Source of the DNA: Nakamurella sp. A5-74
Lineage (GTDB): Bacteria; Actinomycetota; Actinomycetes; Mycobacteriales; Nakamurellaceae
Assembly (NCBI RefSeq): GCF_040438885.1
Contig: NZ_CP159218.1
Location: 1,674,001 to 1,738,000, forward strand
Direction: 5' to 3'
DNA length: 64,000 nucleotides
The stretch's first letter is position 1. Each line of letters opens with the position of its first letter. Shown in pieces: positions 7,518-16,335 of this stretch. A program made the translations under genes and the position numbers. Under the pieces are notes generated by a model. It had not been told where the DNA came from and searched no databases. It was given only the letters and a program-made list of their open reading frames with translations.

Positions 7518-8927
7518 GGGTGGGTTGTCGTCGTCGGGGGCGTCAGGCTTCGCGTCCGGGTGGGAGATCTCGTCGTCCGGAGCGGCGTTCTTCTCCTCGA
7601 AGCCCAGGTCGCCCAGGTCGCCGATGTCGTCCAGGCCGGCCAGCAGTTCGGAGAACTGTCGGTCCCGCTCGACGAAGCCGTCGGGATCATCCAGGTCGCT
7701 CGCGGTGGGCAACAGATCGGCGCTGGCCCAGAGTGCGTCCCGGCCTTCAGTGCCGCGGACCGCCGCGACGGCCCGCCACAGTTCACTGGCGGCGCGCAGC
7801 CGACGAGGTCGCAGCTCGAGTCCGATCAGGTTGGCGAAGGTCTGCTCGCTCGGTCCACCGGACGCCCGCCGTCGGCGCATCGTCTCCTGCAGCGCGGCCG
7901 CACCCGGCAACCGCTCGCCGACCGCATGCTCGACGGTCGCGTCGACCCAACCCTCCACGAGGGCCAACAACGTCTCCAGGTCCTGCAGGGCCGACTGCTG
8001 ACCCGAGGACATCTTCGGCTCGAACATGCCGGCCCCGATGCCCTGCCCGCTCAGCAGTTCCTGCATCTTCGCGGGGTCCGACGGGTCGAACTTCTCCGCC
8101 AGGTTCTCCATTTCGCCGAAGTCGACGGTGATGCCCCGGGCGTAGGTGTCCACCAGCTGCAGGATGCGCTCGCGCAGCCACGGAACCCCGGCGAACAGCC
8201 GATGATGGGCCGCTTCCCGTGCAGACAGGTACAGCAGCACCTGGTCGTCGTCGACGGCGAGGTCCTGGCTGAACTCGGCGATGGCCCGTGGCAGCAGCGC
8301 CGCGGTGCCGGCCGGTCCGAGCGGCAGTCCGACGTCGGTGGAGGTCAGCACCTCGGCGGCGAGCTGGGCGAGTCCCTGGCCGAGTTGCGTACCGAACGAC
8401 ATGCCGCCCATCGACGACAGCATCCCCAGCAGCGGACCCACCTGACCGCGCACCTCCTCGGGCAGCGCGTCGGTCCAGGCGCTCGTCACCCGCTGGGCGA
8501 TCGGCGTGCAGAGCAGCTCCCAGGTGGGCAGGGTCTTGTCGACCCATTCACGGGAGTTCCAGGCGGTGACGGTGGTGACCCCGATGCCGAACACGGTCGC
8601 ATCGTCCAGCCACAGCTCGGCGAGCTTCATCGACTCGCGGATCTTCTGCAGGTCGACCGAACTCGCCGGGTGCTCGGCCGGCAGCGCCTGCTGGGCGAGC
8701 TTGCGGGCGATGTCGTAGTTCACCGGTCCGGTGCTCTTGCCCGCCTCGGACATCATCTGACCGAGCTGCGCGAGCATGTTGCCCATCTGGCTCAGGTCGA
8801 AATCGCCACCGGCGCCGAACCCGAAACCGGGTACCTGGCCGCCGGAACCGCCCGCGGAGTCACGCTGCGACTCGTCGTCAGGATCGTTCCCGTTGCCGAA
8901 GCCGAAGCCGAAAGGAGGGTTCGTCAT
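7506..8927 (-). CDS. DUF2342-type zinc-dependent metalloprotease-like protein
   Basis: A 473-residue protein with a Gly/Phe/Asp-rich N-terminus (FGFGFGNGNDPDD), a largely helical body, the segment REAAHHRLF (about residue 235) that carries the putative metal-binding residues, and a Pro/Asp-rich tail. It matches the actinobacterial family named putative zinc-dependent protease or hydrolase (DUF2342, the Rv3195 type). The start at 8927 is chosen because AAAGGAGGGTT-type purine-rich sequence is on the wrong strand here and this ATG alone gives the family's N-terminus (MTNPPFGFGFG); the frame is open further upstream. Proteolytic activity is unproven. It is divergent from the PDZ protease gene. 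Confidence 0.78.
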   Translation of the reverse strand: MTNPPFGFGFGNGNDPDDESQRDSAGGSGGQVPGFGFGAGGDFDLSQMGNMLAQLGQMMSEAGKSTGPVNYDIARKLAQQALPAEHPASSVDLQKIRESMKLAELWLDDATVFGIGVTTVTAWNSREWVDKTLPTWELLCTPIAQRVTSAWTDALPEEVRGQVGPLLGMLSSMGGMSFGTQLGQGLAQLAAEVLTSTDVGLPLGPAGTAALLPRAIAEFSQDLAVDDDQVLLYLSAREAAHHRLFAGVPWLRERILQLVDTYARGITVDFGEMENLAEKFDPSDPAKMQELLSGQGIGAGMFEPKMSSGQQSALQDLETLLALVEGWVDATVEHAVGERLPGAAALQETMRRRRASGGPSEQTFANLIGLELRPRRLRAASELWRAVAAVRGTEGRDALWASADLLPTASDLDDPDGFVERDRQFSELLAGLDDIGDLGDLGFEEKNAAPDDEISHPDAKPDAPDDDNPPRPV

Positions 8928-9041
8928 GCTTCCACGGTACGCAGTCGCGGCGGCTCCCCGGCGGTGGAGATCGCAGGAATCCGCTGTGATCGCGCAGGGT
9001 GAACAGCGGGCCGGGATCGGGAAGCACCTACAGTCATGTAG

Positions 9042-10124
9042 GTGACTTGGTACTCCCGGCTCTCGCAGCGCGGAAAGGTCCTGCTGACCGGCGGCGTGCT
9101 CGGTGGCGTGCTCGTCGTGGCCGCCGCAGCGATCCCGGTGCCCTACGTGGCGCTGGGACCCGGCGTCACCTACAACACCCTGGGGGCGGTCGGCGGCACC
9201 GAGGTGATCTCCTTCTCCGGCAAGGGAGTCCCGAGCTCGGCCGCCGAGGAGATCCCTGGCGCCTCCCACCTCAACATGACCACCATCTCGGTGACCGACG
9301 GGCTCCCACTGTTCGCAGCACTCGGCCTGTGGGCGAACGGCGACTCGGCTCTGGTCCCCCGGGAGGACCAGTTCCCGCCCGACAAGTCCGTGGAGCAGGT
9401 CAACCAGCAGAACGCCGAGCTGTTCCAGGAATCCCAGTCGGCCGCGGAGATCTCCGCACTGCGCTACCTCAAGTATCCCGAGGTCGTCTACGTCGGGGAC
9501 ATCCCCACGGATTCGCCGAGCGTCGGCAAGCTGCAGCCCAACGACCGGATCACCAGCTTCGGCGGAACGGCCGTTACGGATCGCGCCTCGTTGCTGAAGG
9601 CCATCCTGCCGACGAAGCCCGGCCAGCAGGTCGAGGTCGCCGTGGTGCGGGACGGGAAACCGACGACCGTGCAGGTGACGTTGGGAACCCGACCAGACTC
9701 CGGGAAGCAGGGCTACCTGGGGACGGTGCCGACGGATCGCCCGATCGCCGACTTCACCATCTCCATCTCACTGGACCGGATCGGTGGACCCAGCGCAGGA
9801 CTGATGTTCACCCTCGGCATCATCGACAAGCTGACCGCCGGCGATCTCGCCTCCGGCCATTTCATCGCGGGCACCGGCACCATCAACCCGGACACCACCG
9901 ATCCGACGAAGCCCAGCGCGGTCGGGCCGATCGGCGGGATCACCCTCAAGCTGATCGCAGCCCGCGACCAGGGCGCCCAGTTCTTCCTGGTGCCCGCGGC
10001 GAACTGTTCCGAGGCCGTGACGGACATCCCCGCCGGTCTCACCCTGGTGAAGGTGTCCACCGTCGATGACGCGATGACCGCCCTGCAGCAGATCGCCGCC
10101 GGCGGGCCGACCACCGGCTGCTGA
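9042..10124 (+). CDS. Membrane-anchored PDZ/Lon-like serine protease (YlbL type)
   Basis: A 360-residue protein with one N-terminal membrane segment (about 12-32), an extracytoplasmic PDZ-like region (about 150-225) and a C-terminal S16 (Lon-type) protease domain. The Ser-Lys dyad is S251 in GGPSAGL and K303 in GGITLKLIAA. The family (Bacillus YlbL, Mycobacterium Rv3194c) is thought to degrade membrane or secreted substrates. The GTG at 9042 is the only usable start, since the nearby ATG is followed directly by a stop. It is divergent from the metalloprotease and converges on PPA1309. Confidence 0.9.
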   Translation: MTWYSRLSQRGKVLLTGGVLGGVLVVAAAAIPVPYVALGPGVTYNTLGAVGGTEVISFSGKGVPSSAAEEIPGASHLNMTTISVTDGLPLFAALGLWANGDSALVPREDQFPPDKSVEQVNQQNAELFQESQSAAEISALRYLKYPEVVYVGDIPTDSPSVGKLQPNDRITSFGGTAVTDRASLLKAILPTKPGQQVEVAVVRDGKPTTVQVTLGTRPDSGKQGYLGTVPTDRPIADFTISISLDRIGGPSAGLMFTLGIIDKLTAGDLASGHFIAGTGTINPDTTDPTKPSAVGPIGGITLKLIAARDQGAQFFLVPAANCSEAVTDIPAGLTLVKVSTVDDAMTALQQIAAGGPTTGC

Positions 10125-10139
10125 GCCGCGGCGGGGCCG

Positions 10140-10655
10140 TCAGTCGAATGTCCCGGCCAGCGCCTGCACCAGGCCGGGCGCCAGGTCGGCACCCCGCAGC
10201 AGCTCGGCAGACTCGGTCCGCAGCCGCATCAGACAGGCGCCGCCGCTCGCACCCCGCAGCACACCGGCCGCGAGGCGTGCCTCGACCCGGTCCGGGTGCA
10301 CCGCTGCGGCATCGGGGTCGTCGCCGACCGACGCCGCCGCGTCCGGCGGCAGGACGAGGATCTCGCGGACGAGCACGCAGCCGGCCACCGCCTCCGGCCA
10401 GCCGATGCCGGCCAGCGACTCCTGCAGGTCGCCGGCCAGGAACTCGTCCTGGGCGATCGGGGTGAACCTGGACGCCGGATCCAGCTGGCCGGCCAGGCTC
10501 GGGTCGGCCGCGAGCAGCTCACCGGTGGGGACCAACGCGAACAGCCGCGGCGGTTGGTCCCAGCCGGCCTCACCGGCAAAGGCCTCGACCTCGGCGACGG
10601 CGGCGGCGAGGTCGGGATTCTCGAGGAAATCGGCGGCTGCGGGGGAGTCGTTCAT
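10140..10655 (-). CDS. PPA1309-family protein
   Basis: A 171-residue acidic protein (starts MNDSPAAADFLENPDLAAA) of the conserved actinobacterial PPA1309 family. Typical features are the QPPRLFALVPTGELL segment (about 36-50), an internal LVREILVLPP strand and a C-terminal GACLMRLR segment. No catalytic motif is recognisable and the family has no established function. It lies between the PDZ protease and UPF0182 genes, a placement often conserved in the phylum. Confidence 0.82.
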   Translation of the reverse strand: MNDSPAAADFLENPDLAAAVAEVEAFAGEAGWDQPPRLFALVPTGELLAADPSLAGQLDPASRFTPIAQDEFLAGDLQESLAGIGWPEAVAGCVLVREILVLPPDAAASVGDDPDAAAVHPDRVEARLAAGVLRGASGGACLMRLRTESAELLRGADLAPGLVQALAGTFD

Positions 10656-10710
10656 CCCGGAGATCGTCGCACGTCTCCGCCCACTGCCGGGGTGGTGTCA
10701 CGACCGGGGC

Positions 10711-10777
10711 GCACGGTCGTGGAACCGCTGGCTCACGGTCGTGGAACCTCCGGCGCCCGGTCGGGGAACCTCGGCGG
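10711..10777 (+). repeat. Degenerate 22-bp tandem repeat upstream of UPF0182
   Basis: CACGGTCGTGGAACC occurs twice (from about 10712 and 10734), followed by the diverged CCCGGTCGGGGAACC (from about 10756), at about 22-bp spacing. A further partial copy precedes them. It lies about 100 bases upstream of the UPF0182 start, in the divergent promoter region. No known operator was recognised. Confidence 0.5.
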
Positions 10778-10875
10778 CGTCCGTAGAGTTGTCAGCATGA
10801 CCGGCTGTGGCCGCGCCGGTCGATCCGCGCCCGGTGGCGGTGGCGGACCGGAGTGCGACATGAGGAGCTTTCAGC

Positions 10876-13794
10876 GTGGGCATGCGTCCAGGTATGGGTA
10901 TCCCGACGATGTCCAGACGTGCGAAGCGGGTCTTGACAGCAATCGTCGCCTTGGTCGTGTTGGCCATTCTGTGGTTCCAGTTCGTGAGCGTCTACGTCGA
11001 CTTCCTGTGGTTCGGTGAGGTCGGCTTCCGAGAGGTCTTCACCACCCAGGCGCTGACGAGGATCGTGCTGTTCCTCGTCGTCGGCGCTGTCGCGGCCGGC
11101 CTGGTGCTGGGGGCGATGGTGGTCGCCTACCGTTCGCGTCCGGTCTTCGTGCCGTCGACGAACGAGCAGGATCCGCTGGCTCCGTACCGCATCATCATCT
11201 CCTCCCGTCCCCGGCTGATCGCGATCGTCGCAGCGGTACTGATCGGGCTGATCAGCGGAATCTCGGCGCAGGGCAACTGGCAGACCGTGCAGCTGTTCCT
11301 GCACGGCGGGAACTTCGGCAAGGCGGACCCGCAGTTCGGGCACGACATCGGTTTCTACGTCTTCCGGCTACCGCTGATCCAGATGGTGCTGGGCTGGCTG
11401 TTCGTCATCACCGCGATCTGTGCGGTGATCGTCGCCGTCGTGCAGTACCTCTTCGGCGGGCTGCGCACCCAGGGCGCCGGTCGCAAGGTGACCTCGGCGG
11501 CCACGCTGCAGCTGTCGCTGCTGGTCGGTTTCTTCGTGCTGATCAAGGCGGTGCAGTACTGGTTCGATCGGTACAACCTGCTGTTCTCCGACCGCAGCGC
11601 CATCTTCACCGGCGCAAGCTACACGGACGTCAATGCGGTGCTGCCGGCCAAGATCATCCTGATGGTGATCGCGGCCATCTGCGCGGTCGGCTTCATCGTC
11701 GGCGCGATCCTGCGTTCGGTGAAGCTGCCGGCCCTCGCGGTCGCGTTGCTGGTGCTCTCCAGCGTGCTGATCGGTGGCCTGTGGCCGCTGATCCTGCAGC
11801 AGGTCGTCGTCAAGCCCAACGCCAACACCCGCGAGCCCGCGTACATCAGCAAGAACCTCGATGCCACCCGGACGGCGTTCGGGATCGGTGACGACAAGGT
11901 GACCTACGTCCCCTACCAGGGCGAGACTGCGGGCGACAAGACCGACATCGTCAAAGACACCGACACGGTGCCGAACGCCCGGCTGCTCGATCCGAACATC
12001 CTGTCCCCGACCTTCACCCAGAACCAGCAACTCAAGAACTGGTACGGCTTCGCTTCGCAGCTGTCCGTCGATCGCTACACGATCGGCGGCAAGACCGGCG
12101 ACTTCCTGGTGGCTCTGCGCGAGCTCAACACCGCCGGTCTGTCTGCCAACCAGCAGGACTGGATCCAGCGACACCTGGTGTACACCCACGGTGACGGGTT
12201 CGTCGCGGCGCCCGCCAACGAGGTCGTGAACGGTGTACCGAACTACAGGATCTCCGAGGTCTCCAAGCCGGCTGGCTTCGTGCCGATCTCCGAACCCCGG
12301 ATCTACTACGGCCAGTTGACCACCGACTACTCCATCGTGGGCTCGGCGGCCGGCGATCCCGCCAGGGAACTCGAGACGGACAGCAGCACCTACACATACC
12401 AGGGCTCTGGTGGTGTCTCGCTCGGAAACCTGTTCCAGCGTTTGGTCTTCGCCACCAACTACAGCGAGATGAACTTCCTGTTCTCCTCCGGCATCAACGA
12501 CAATTCGAAGATCCTGTACAACCGGGACCCCCGCACCCGGGTGGAGAAGGCCGCACCGTTCCTGACCACCGACACCAAGCCGTACCCGGCGGTCGTGGAC
12601 GGACGGATCGTCTGGATCGTCGATGCCTACACCACGGCCGAGAACTATCCGTACTCGCAGAACGTCCTGCTCGGCGACGCGACCACGAACTCGTCGCAGA
12701 GTCGAGGCGCCGAGGCGCAGGTGAACAAGCCGATCTCCTACATCCGCAACTCGGTGAAGGCGACGGTCGACGCCTACGACGGAACGGTCACCCTCTACCA
12801 GGTGGACGACGCGGACCCGCTGCTCGAGGCGTGGAAAGGGGTCTTCCCGGGGATCGTCAAACCGCAGAGCGACATCTCGCCAGATCTGCGAGCGCACTTC
12901 CGGTATCCGGAGGACCTCTTCGAAGTCCAGCGTGGATTGATCACCAAGTACAACGTGAGTGATCCCGTGAGTTTCTTCAACAACTCGGGCTTCTGGAAGG
13001 TGCCGGGCGATCCGACCAGCGACACGACCCTGGCGCAGCCGCCCTACTACTTGCAGGTCAAGCTGCCCGGCGAAGGGTCGTCGGGGTTTGCGCTCACGAG
13101 CGTCATGACCGGCTTTGCCCGGGAGTTCATGGCTTCCTACATGGCTGCGTCCTCGGACCCGGAGACCTACGGCAAGATCACCGTGCTGCAGCTACCCACG
13201 AACACCCAGACGCCCGGCCCTGCTCAGGTCCAGAACTACTTCCGGACCACTCAGGAGATCAGTCAGTTGGTCACCCTGTCCCAACAGCCAGGTGGCACCA
13301 AGGTGCTGTTCGGAAATCTGCTCACGCTTCCGGTGAACAACGGTCTGCTGTACGTGGAGCCGTTCTACATCCAGGGCGGCGCTTCCACGGCGCAGTTCCC
13401 CCAGCTGAACAGGGTGCTTGTCTGGTACCGCGGTCTGGTCGGTGTCGGCTCGACACTGGCCGAGGCACTGGTGAAGGCCCAGCCGCCGGACACCTCGGGG
13501 ACGAACCCGGACGGGTCGCCGTCGAGCGGCGCGCCATCGAGCACGCAGTCGGGTGGTCAGCCGTCGGTCACGAGCGGATCCGTCGTACCGCCGTCGAACG
13601 AAGCGGGTGCCCGCGCTGCGCTGCAGGCCGCCTATCTGAACCTCGAACTGGCCAAGAAGACCGGGGACCAGGAACTGATCGGCGCCGCCAACAAGCGGCT
13701 CGAGGCCGCAGTGACGGCCTACCTCGGAGTCACCTCCAGCGGTCTTCCGTCCTCGACACCGATCACCTCGGCGCCGAGCAGCAGCACCGGCTGA
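10876..13794 (+). CDS. UPF0182-family large membrane protein
   Basis: A 972-residue integral membrane protein. The N-terminal third has seven hydrophobic segments between about residues 15 and 310. The rest is a large soluble, probably extracytoplasmic region with the family's characteristic aromatic and Pro-rich blocks, and it ends in a Ser/Thr/Pro/Gly-rich tail after a predicted helix (about 905-945). UPF0182 proteins are conserved in actinobacteria (Rv3193c type) with unknown function. The GTG at 10876 follows GAGGAG (10862-10867). It lies beside the PDZ protease and metalloprotease genes as in mycobacteria, which hints at a shared envelope role. Confidence 0.92.
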   Translation: MGMRPGMGIPTMSRRAKRVLTAIVALVVLAILWFQFVSVYVDFLWFGEVGFREVFTTQALTRIVLFLVVGAVAAGLVLGAMVVAYRSRPVFVPSTNEQDPLAPYRIIISSRPRLIAIVAAVLIGLISGISAQGNWQTVQLFLHGGNFGKADPQFGHDIGFYVFRLPLIQMVLGWLFVITAICAVIVAVVQYLFGGLRTQGAGRKVTSAATLQLSLLVGFFVLIKAVQYWFDRYNLLFSDRSAIFTGASYTDVNAVLPAKIILMVIAAICAVGFIVGAILRSVKLPALAVALLVLSSVLIGGLWPLILQQVVVKPNANTREPAYISKNLDATRTAFGIGDDKVTYVPYQGETAGDKTDIVKDTDTVPNARLLDPNILSPTFTQNQQLKNWYGFASQLSVDRYTIGGKTGDFLVALRELNTAGLSANQQDWIQRHLVYTHGDGFVAAPANEVVNGVPNYRISEVSKPAGFVPISEPRIYYGQLTTDYSIVGSAAGDPARELETDSSTYTYQGSGGVSLGNLFQRLVFATNYSEMNFLFSSGINDNSKILYNRDPRTRVEKAAPFLTTDTKPYPAVVDGRIVWIVDAYTTAENYPYSQNVLLGDATTNSSQSRGAEAQVNKPISYIRNSVKATVDAYDGTVTLYQVDDADPLLEAWKGVFPGIVKPQSDISPDLRAHFRYPEDLFEVQRGLITKYNVSDPVSFFNNSGFWKVPGDPTSDTTLAQPPYYLQVKLPGEGSSGFALTSVMTGFAREFMASYMAASSDPETYGKITVLQLPTNTQTPGPAQVQNYFRTTQEISQLVTLSQQPGGTKVLFGNLLTLPVNNGLLYVEPFYIQGGASTAQFPQLNRVLVWYRGLVGVGSTLAEALVKAQPPDTSGTNPDGSPSSGAPSSTQSGGQPSVTSGSVVPPSNEAGARAALQAAYLNLELAKKTGDQELIGAANKRLEAAVTAYLGVTSSGLPSSTPITSAPSSSTG

Positions 13795-13853
13795 TGCCGG
13801 GTGTCTCCACGATTTGGGTTCTGCTGCAAGGACTTGATACAGTGGAGATACGA

Positions 13854-13930
13854 CGCGGGGTGGAGCAGCTCGGTAGCTCGCTGGGCTCATAACCCAGAGG
13901 TCGCAGGTTCGAATCCTGTCCCCGCTACCA
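13854..13930 (+). tRNA. Initiator tRNA-fMet (CAT)
   Basis: A 77-nt cloverleaf with encoded CCA. The anticodon loop CTCATAA sits on a stem with three consecutive G-C pairs (CTGGG/CCCAG), the hallmark of initiator tRNAs. Position 1 (C) does not pair with the base before the discriminator A, also an initiator feature. The T loop is TTCGAAT. Confidence 0.96.
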
Positions 13931-13940
13931 TGTGAAGTGA

Positions 13941-13973
13941 CAGAACCGCCGCCCGGATCGGGTGGCGGTTCTG
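13941..13973 (+). terminator. tRNA terminator hairpin
   Basis: CAGAACCGCC (13941-13950) pairs with GGCGGTTCTG (13964-13973), with a G-T pair and an inner CCCG/CGGG stem around a three-base loop. It begins ten bases after the CCA of the tRNA and is followed by TCGTTCC. Confidence 0.85.
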
Positions 13974-14168
13974 TCGTTCCCGGGTTTGGCACTCCCGACC
14001 GGTGACCGCCGCCACTTCCGTCGTCGGCCCCTCGGGACGGGTTCGGGGACGCGGTGACCGTTCGGGCCGGAACTCCGGTGTCGATCGAGCCGGACCTGCC
14101 CTGAGCTGGCGACATTCCGTGCCGCGGTGCCGGTTCTCTGCGAAAAGTATCCGCTGGATGACTACGGT

Positions 14169-15125
14169 ATGACCATGGTGCGCACGCGATCCACGCAGAA
14201 GAATCCCGCCGGCAGTGCTGCCCGGTCGCGCAAGGTGGCCAAGTCCGCGCCGGCCGAGCCAGCGGATGGCATGGAGCACTCGTTGCTCGTGCGACTGCGG
14301 GGGCTCCGGCCGACGCTCTCGCCGGCCGAGGACCGGGTGGCCGAGAAGGTGCTGCACAACCCGCGGGCGGCGGCGAATCTGACCATCAGTGAACTCGCTA
14401 CCGCGGCCAGCACGTCGGAGACCACCGTCCTGCGCTTCTGTCGTCGGCTCGGTCTGCCGGGCTACCCGTCGCTCCGGCTGGCGCTGGCCGAGGAGTCGGC
14501 GCCCCAGCGGATCCGCAAGGCCCCGGCGTCCGACATCAGTGCCGACGACTCGATCGACGACATCATCGCCAAGATCGCCTACATCGACTCCTCGGCGGTG
14601 GAGGAGACAGCAGGTCAACTGGATCGCGGTGCGCTGACCGCGGCGGCGCAGGCGGTCGCCGCAGCCGGTCGGGTGGAGATCTACGGCATCGCGGCGAGCA
14701 ACCTGGTGGGCGGCGACCTGCAGCAGAAGCTCTACCGCATCGGCATCCACGTCTCGGCCACCGCGGACCCCCACGTCGCCCTGACCGGCGTCACCCTGCT
14801 CGGTACCGGAGACGTGGCGATCGGGATCTCGCACAGCGGAACGACCACCGAGACGGTCGAGGTGATGCGAGCCGCCCGGCAGCGCGGGGCCACCACGATC
14901 GCGATCACCAACTTCCCGATGTCCGCGCTCGCCAAGGCGGTCGACATCACGCTCACCACCGCGGCCCGCGAGACCAAGCTCCGGTCGGGTGCGACCGCGA
15001 GCCGGATTGCCGCGCTGACCGTGGTCGACTGTCTGTACATCGCAGTTGCCCAGCAGGACATCGATCGGGTCCTGGAGGCCATCGCCGAGACCAGGGAGTC
15101 GGTGGCATCCCACCACCAGTCCTGA
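14169..15125 (+). CDS. MurR/RpiR-family regulator of amino-sugar use
   Basis: About 318 residues. The N-terminal RpiR helix-turn-helix contains LTISELATAASTSETTVLRF, followed by a C-terminal SIS sugar-phosphate-binding domain with VEIYGIAASN and GISHSGTT (the phospho-sugar loop). The next gene is murQ, so the ligand is most likely N-acetylmuramic acid 6-phosphate. Several starts are possible (14127, 14169, 14175); 14169 is preferred because the region before it is not domain-like, but no strong ribosome site is visible. It may repress the murQ-transporter unit downstream. Confidence 0.85.
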   Translation: MTMVRTRSTQKNPAGSAARSRKVAKSAPAEPADGMEHSLLVRLRGLRPTLSPAEDRVAEKVLHNPRAAANLTISELATAASTSETTVLRFCRRLGLPGYPSLRLALAEESAPQRIRKAPASDISADDSIDDIIAKIAYIDSSAVEETAGQLDRGALTAAAQAVAAAGRVEIYGIAASNLVGGDLQQKLYRIGIHVSATADPHVALTGVTLLGTGDVAIGISHSGTTTETVEVMRAARQRGATTIAITNFPMSALAKAVDITLTTAARETKLRSGATASRIAALTVVDCLYIAVAQQDIDRVLEAIAETRESVASHHQS

Positions 15126-15218
15126 GTCCGCACGACGGTGCCGGTCCAGCAGCCGAGTGGTACCAGCTCGGTGCATACTCCTCGGTAATTTCTTCACCGC
15201 GTTGACCTGAGCGTCGTT

Positions 15219-15234
15219 GGAAAGTAACTTCTCC
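15219..15234 (+). promoter_or_regulatory. Candidate MurR operator in front of murQ
   Basis: GGAAAGTAACTTCTCC ends two bases before the murQ ATG and has an AAGT-A-ACTT core palindrome. MurR/RpiR regulators of other bacteria bind GAAA/TTTC-type imperfect palindromes. AAAGTA also occurs just upstream of the murR start (14146-14151). The purine-rich left half could equally be the murQ ribosome site. Confidence 0.35.
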
Positions 15235-15236
15235 CT

Positions 15237-16232
15237 ATGCCAGATGACGTCTCGGTGAGCGCGCCGACGGAGGAACGACTCCCTGCCTCCCTGGAGATCG
15301 ACAAGATGTCGACACTCGAGGTCGTCCAGCTGATCAACGACCAGGATGCCCAGGTTGCCGGTGCCGTCGCAGCTGCCCTGCCGCAGCTGGCCGGGCTCGT
15401 CGACGAAGCCGTGCAGCGAATGCGCGCCGGAGGCCGGGTGCACTACTTCGGGGCCGGTACCTCCGGACGACTGGCCGTCATCGACGCCGCCGAACTGCTC
15501 CCGACCTTCAATGTTCCGCCGGGTCTGGTGATCGCCCACCACGCCGGTGGCGCCAGTGCGCTGATCACCGCGGCCGAGAACGTCGAGGACAGCGTCGAAT
15601 TGGGCCGCAGCGAGGCCTCCGCCCTGCGTGAGCAGGACATCGCCATCGGCCTGACCGCCTCCGGCCGGACCCCGTTCGTCGGTGGCGCCCTCGCGGTGGC
15701 GCGTGAGGTCGGCGCTCTGACGGCCCTGATCACCTCCCATCCGCAGGCCGAGCTCGCTTCGTCGGCCGACTACCTGCTGGCCGCGGACACCGGCCCCGAA
15801 GTGATCACCGGGTCCACCCGGATGAAGGCGGGGACGGCGCAGAAGCTGCTGCTGAACGCCTTCTCGACCGCATTGATGATCAAGCTCGGTCGGACGTGGT
15901 CGAACCTGATGGTCGACATGCTCGCGACGAACGCGAAGCTGCGAGGTCGGGTCGTCCGCATCCTGCAGCAGGCCACCGGAGTCTCGGACGAGGTCGCCCG
16001 GGACGCCCTGGCGATGTCCGATGGCGAGCTCAAACCGGCGCTGGTGCACCTGCTGGCCGGAATCGACGTCCAGACCGCCCGCGACCTGCTGGCGCGGCAC
16101 GACGGGGTGGTTGCCGCCGCGTTGGCGGAAGCAGCCAGGCCCCGAACCGGCCGCCGGTCGAGCGACCGAGCAGGGGGACCGGCCCGCACGATGATCAGAC
16201 CCGCCGCACCGTCAGGCACCCCTGCACGATGA
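15237..16232 (+). CDS. murQ: N-acetylmuramic acid 6-phosphate etherase
   Basis: Cytoplasmic lyase that removes the lactyl ether from MurNAc-6-phosphate, giving GlcNAc-6-phosphate and D-lactate. Its 331 residues form the SIS fold: YFGAGTSGRLAVIDAAE (about 76-92), the catalytic-region glutamate in AAENVEDS (about 117-124), the ASGRTP loop and GSTRMKAGTAQK (about 195-206). The C-terminus runs past the usual family end and terminates in the ATG-repeat region. It stands between murR and an ABC sugar importer, forming a cell-wall sugar recycling unit. Confidence 0.94.
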   Translation: MPDDVSVSAPTEERLPASLEIDKMSTLEVVQLINDQDAQVAGAVAAALPQLAGLVDEAVQRMRAGGRVHYFGAGTSGRLAVIDAAELLPTFNVPPGLVIAHHAGGASALITAAENVEDSVELGRSEASALREQDIAIGLTASGRTPFVGGALAVAREVGALTALITSHPQAELASSADYLLAADTGPEVITGSTRMKAGTAQKLLLNAFSTALMIKLGRTWSNLMVDMLATNAKLRGRVVRILQQATGVSDEVARDALAMSDGELKPALVHLLAGIDVQTARDLLARHDGVVAAALAEAARPRTGRRSSDRAGGPARTMIRPAAPSGTPAR

Positions 16233-16317
16233 GACACCGCCCGACGATGAGACACCGCGCACGATGAGACACCGCCGCACCATGAGAGCCAGCCGCACCA
16301 TGAGAGCCAGCCGAACG
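16220..16317 (+). repeat. Five ATG-containing 17-18-bp tandem repeats
   Basis: Copies place an ATGAGA core at 16229, 16247, 16264, 16282 and 16300, at spacings of 18, 17, 18 and 18. The first three share CGATGAGACACCGC, the last two CACCATGAGAGCCAGCCG. The murQ stop codon lies in the first copy (ATGA overlap). The array ends shortly before the start of the binding-protein gene. One 17-bp step shifts the frame within the array. Confidence 0.85.
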
Positions 16318-16335
16318 ACGAGCGAAGGACACCCG

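Noticed and set aside
11368-12897. Long minus-strand frame inside the UPF0182 gene
   Set aside because: High-GC antisense shadow; the plus strand carries a clear conserved membrane protein.
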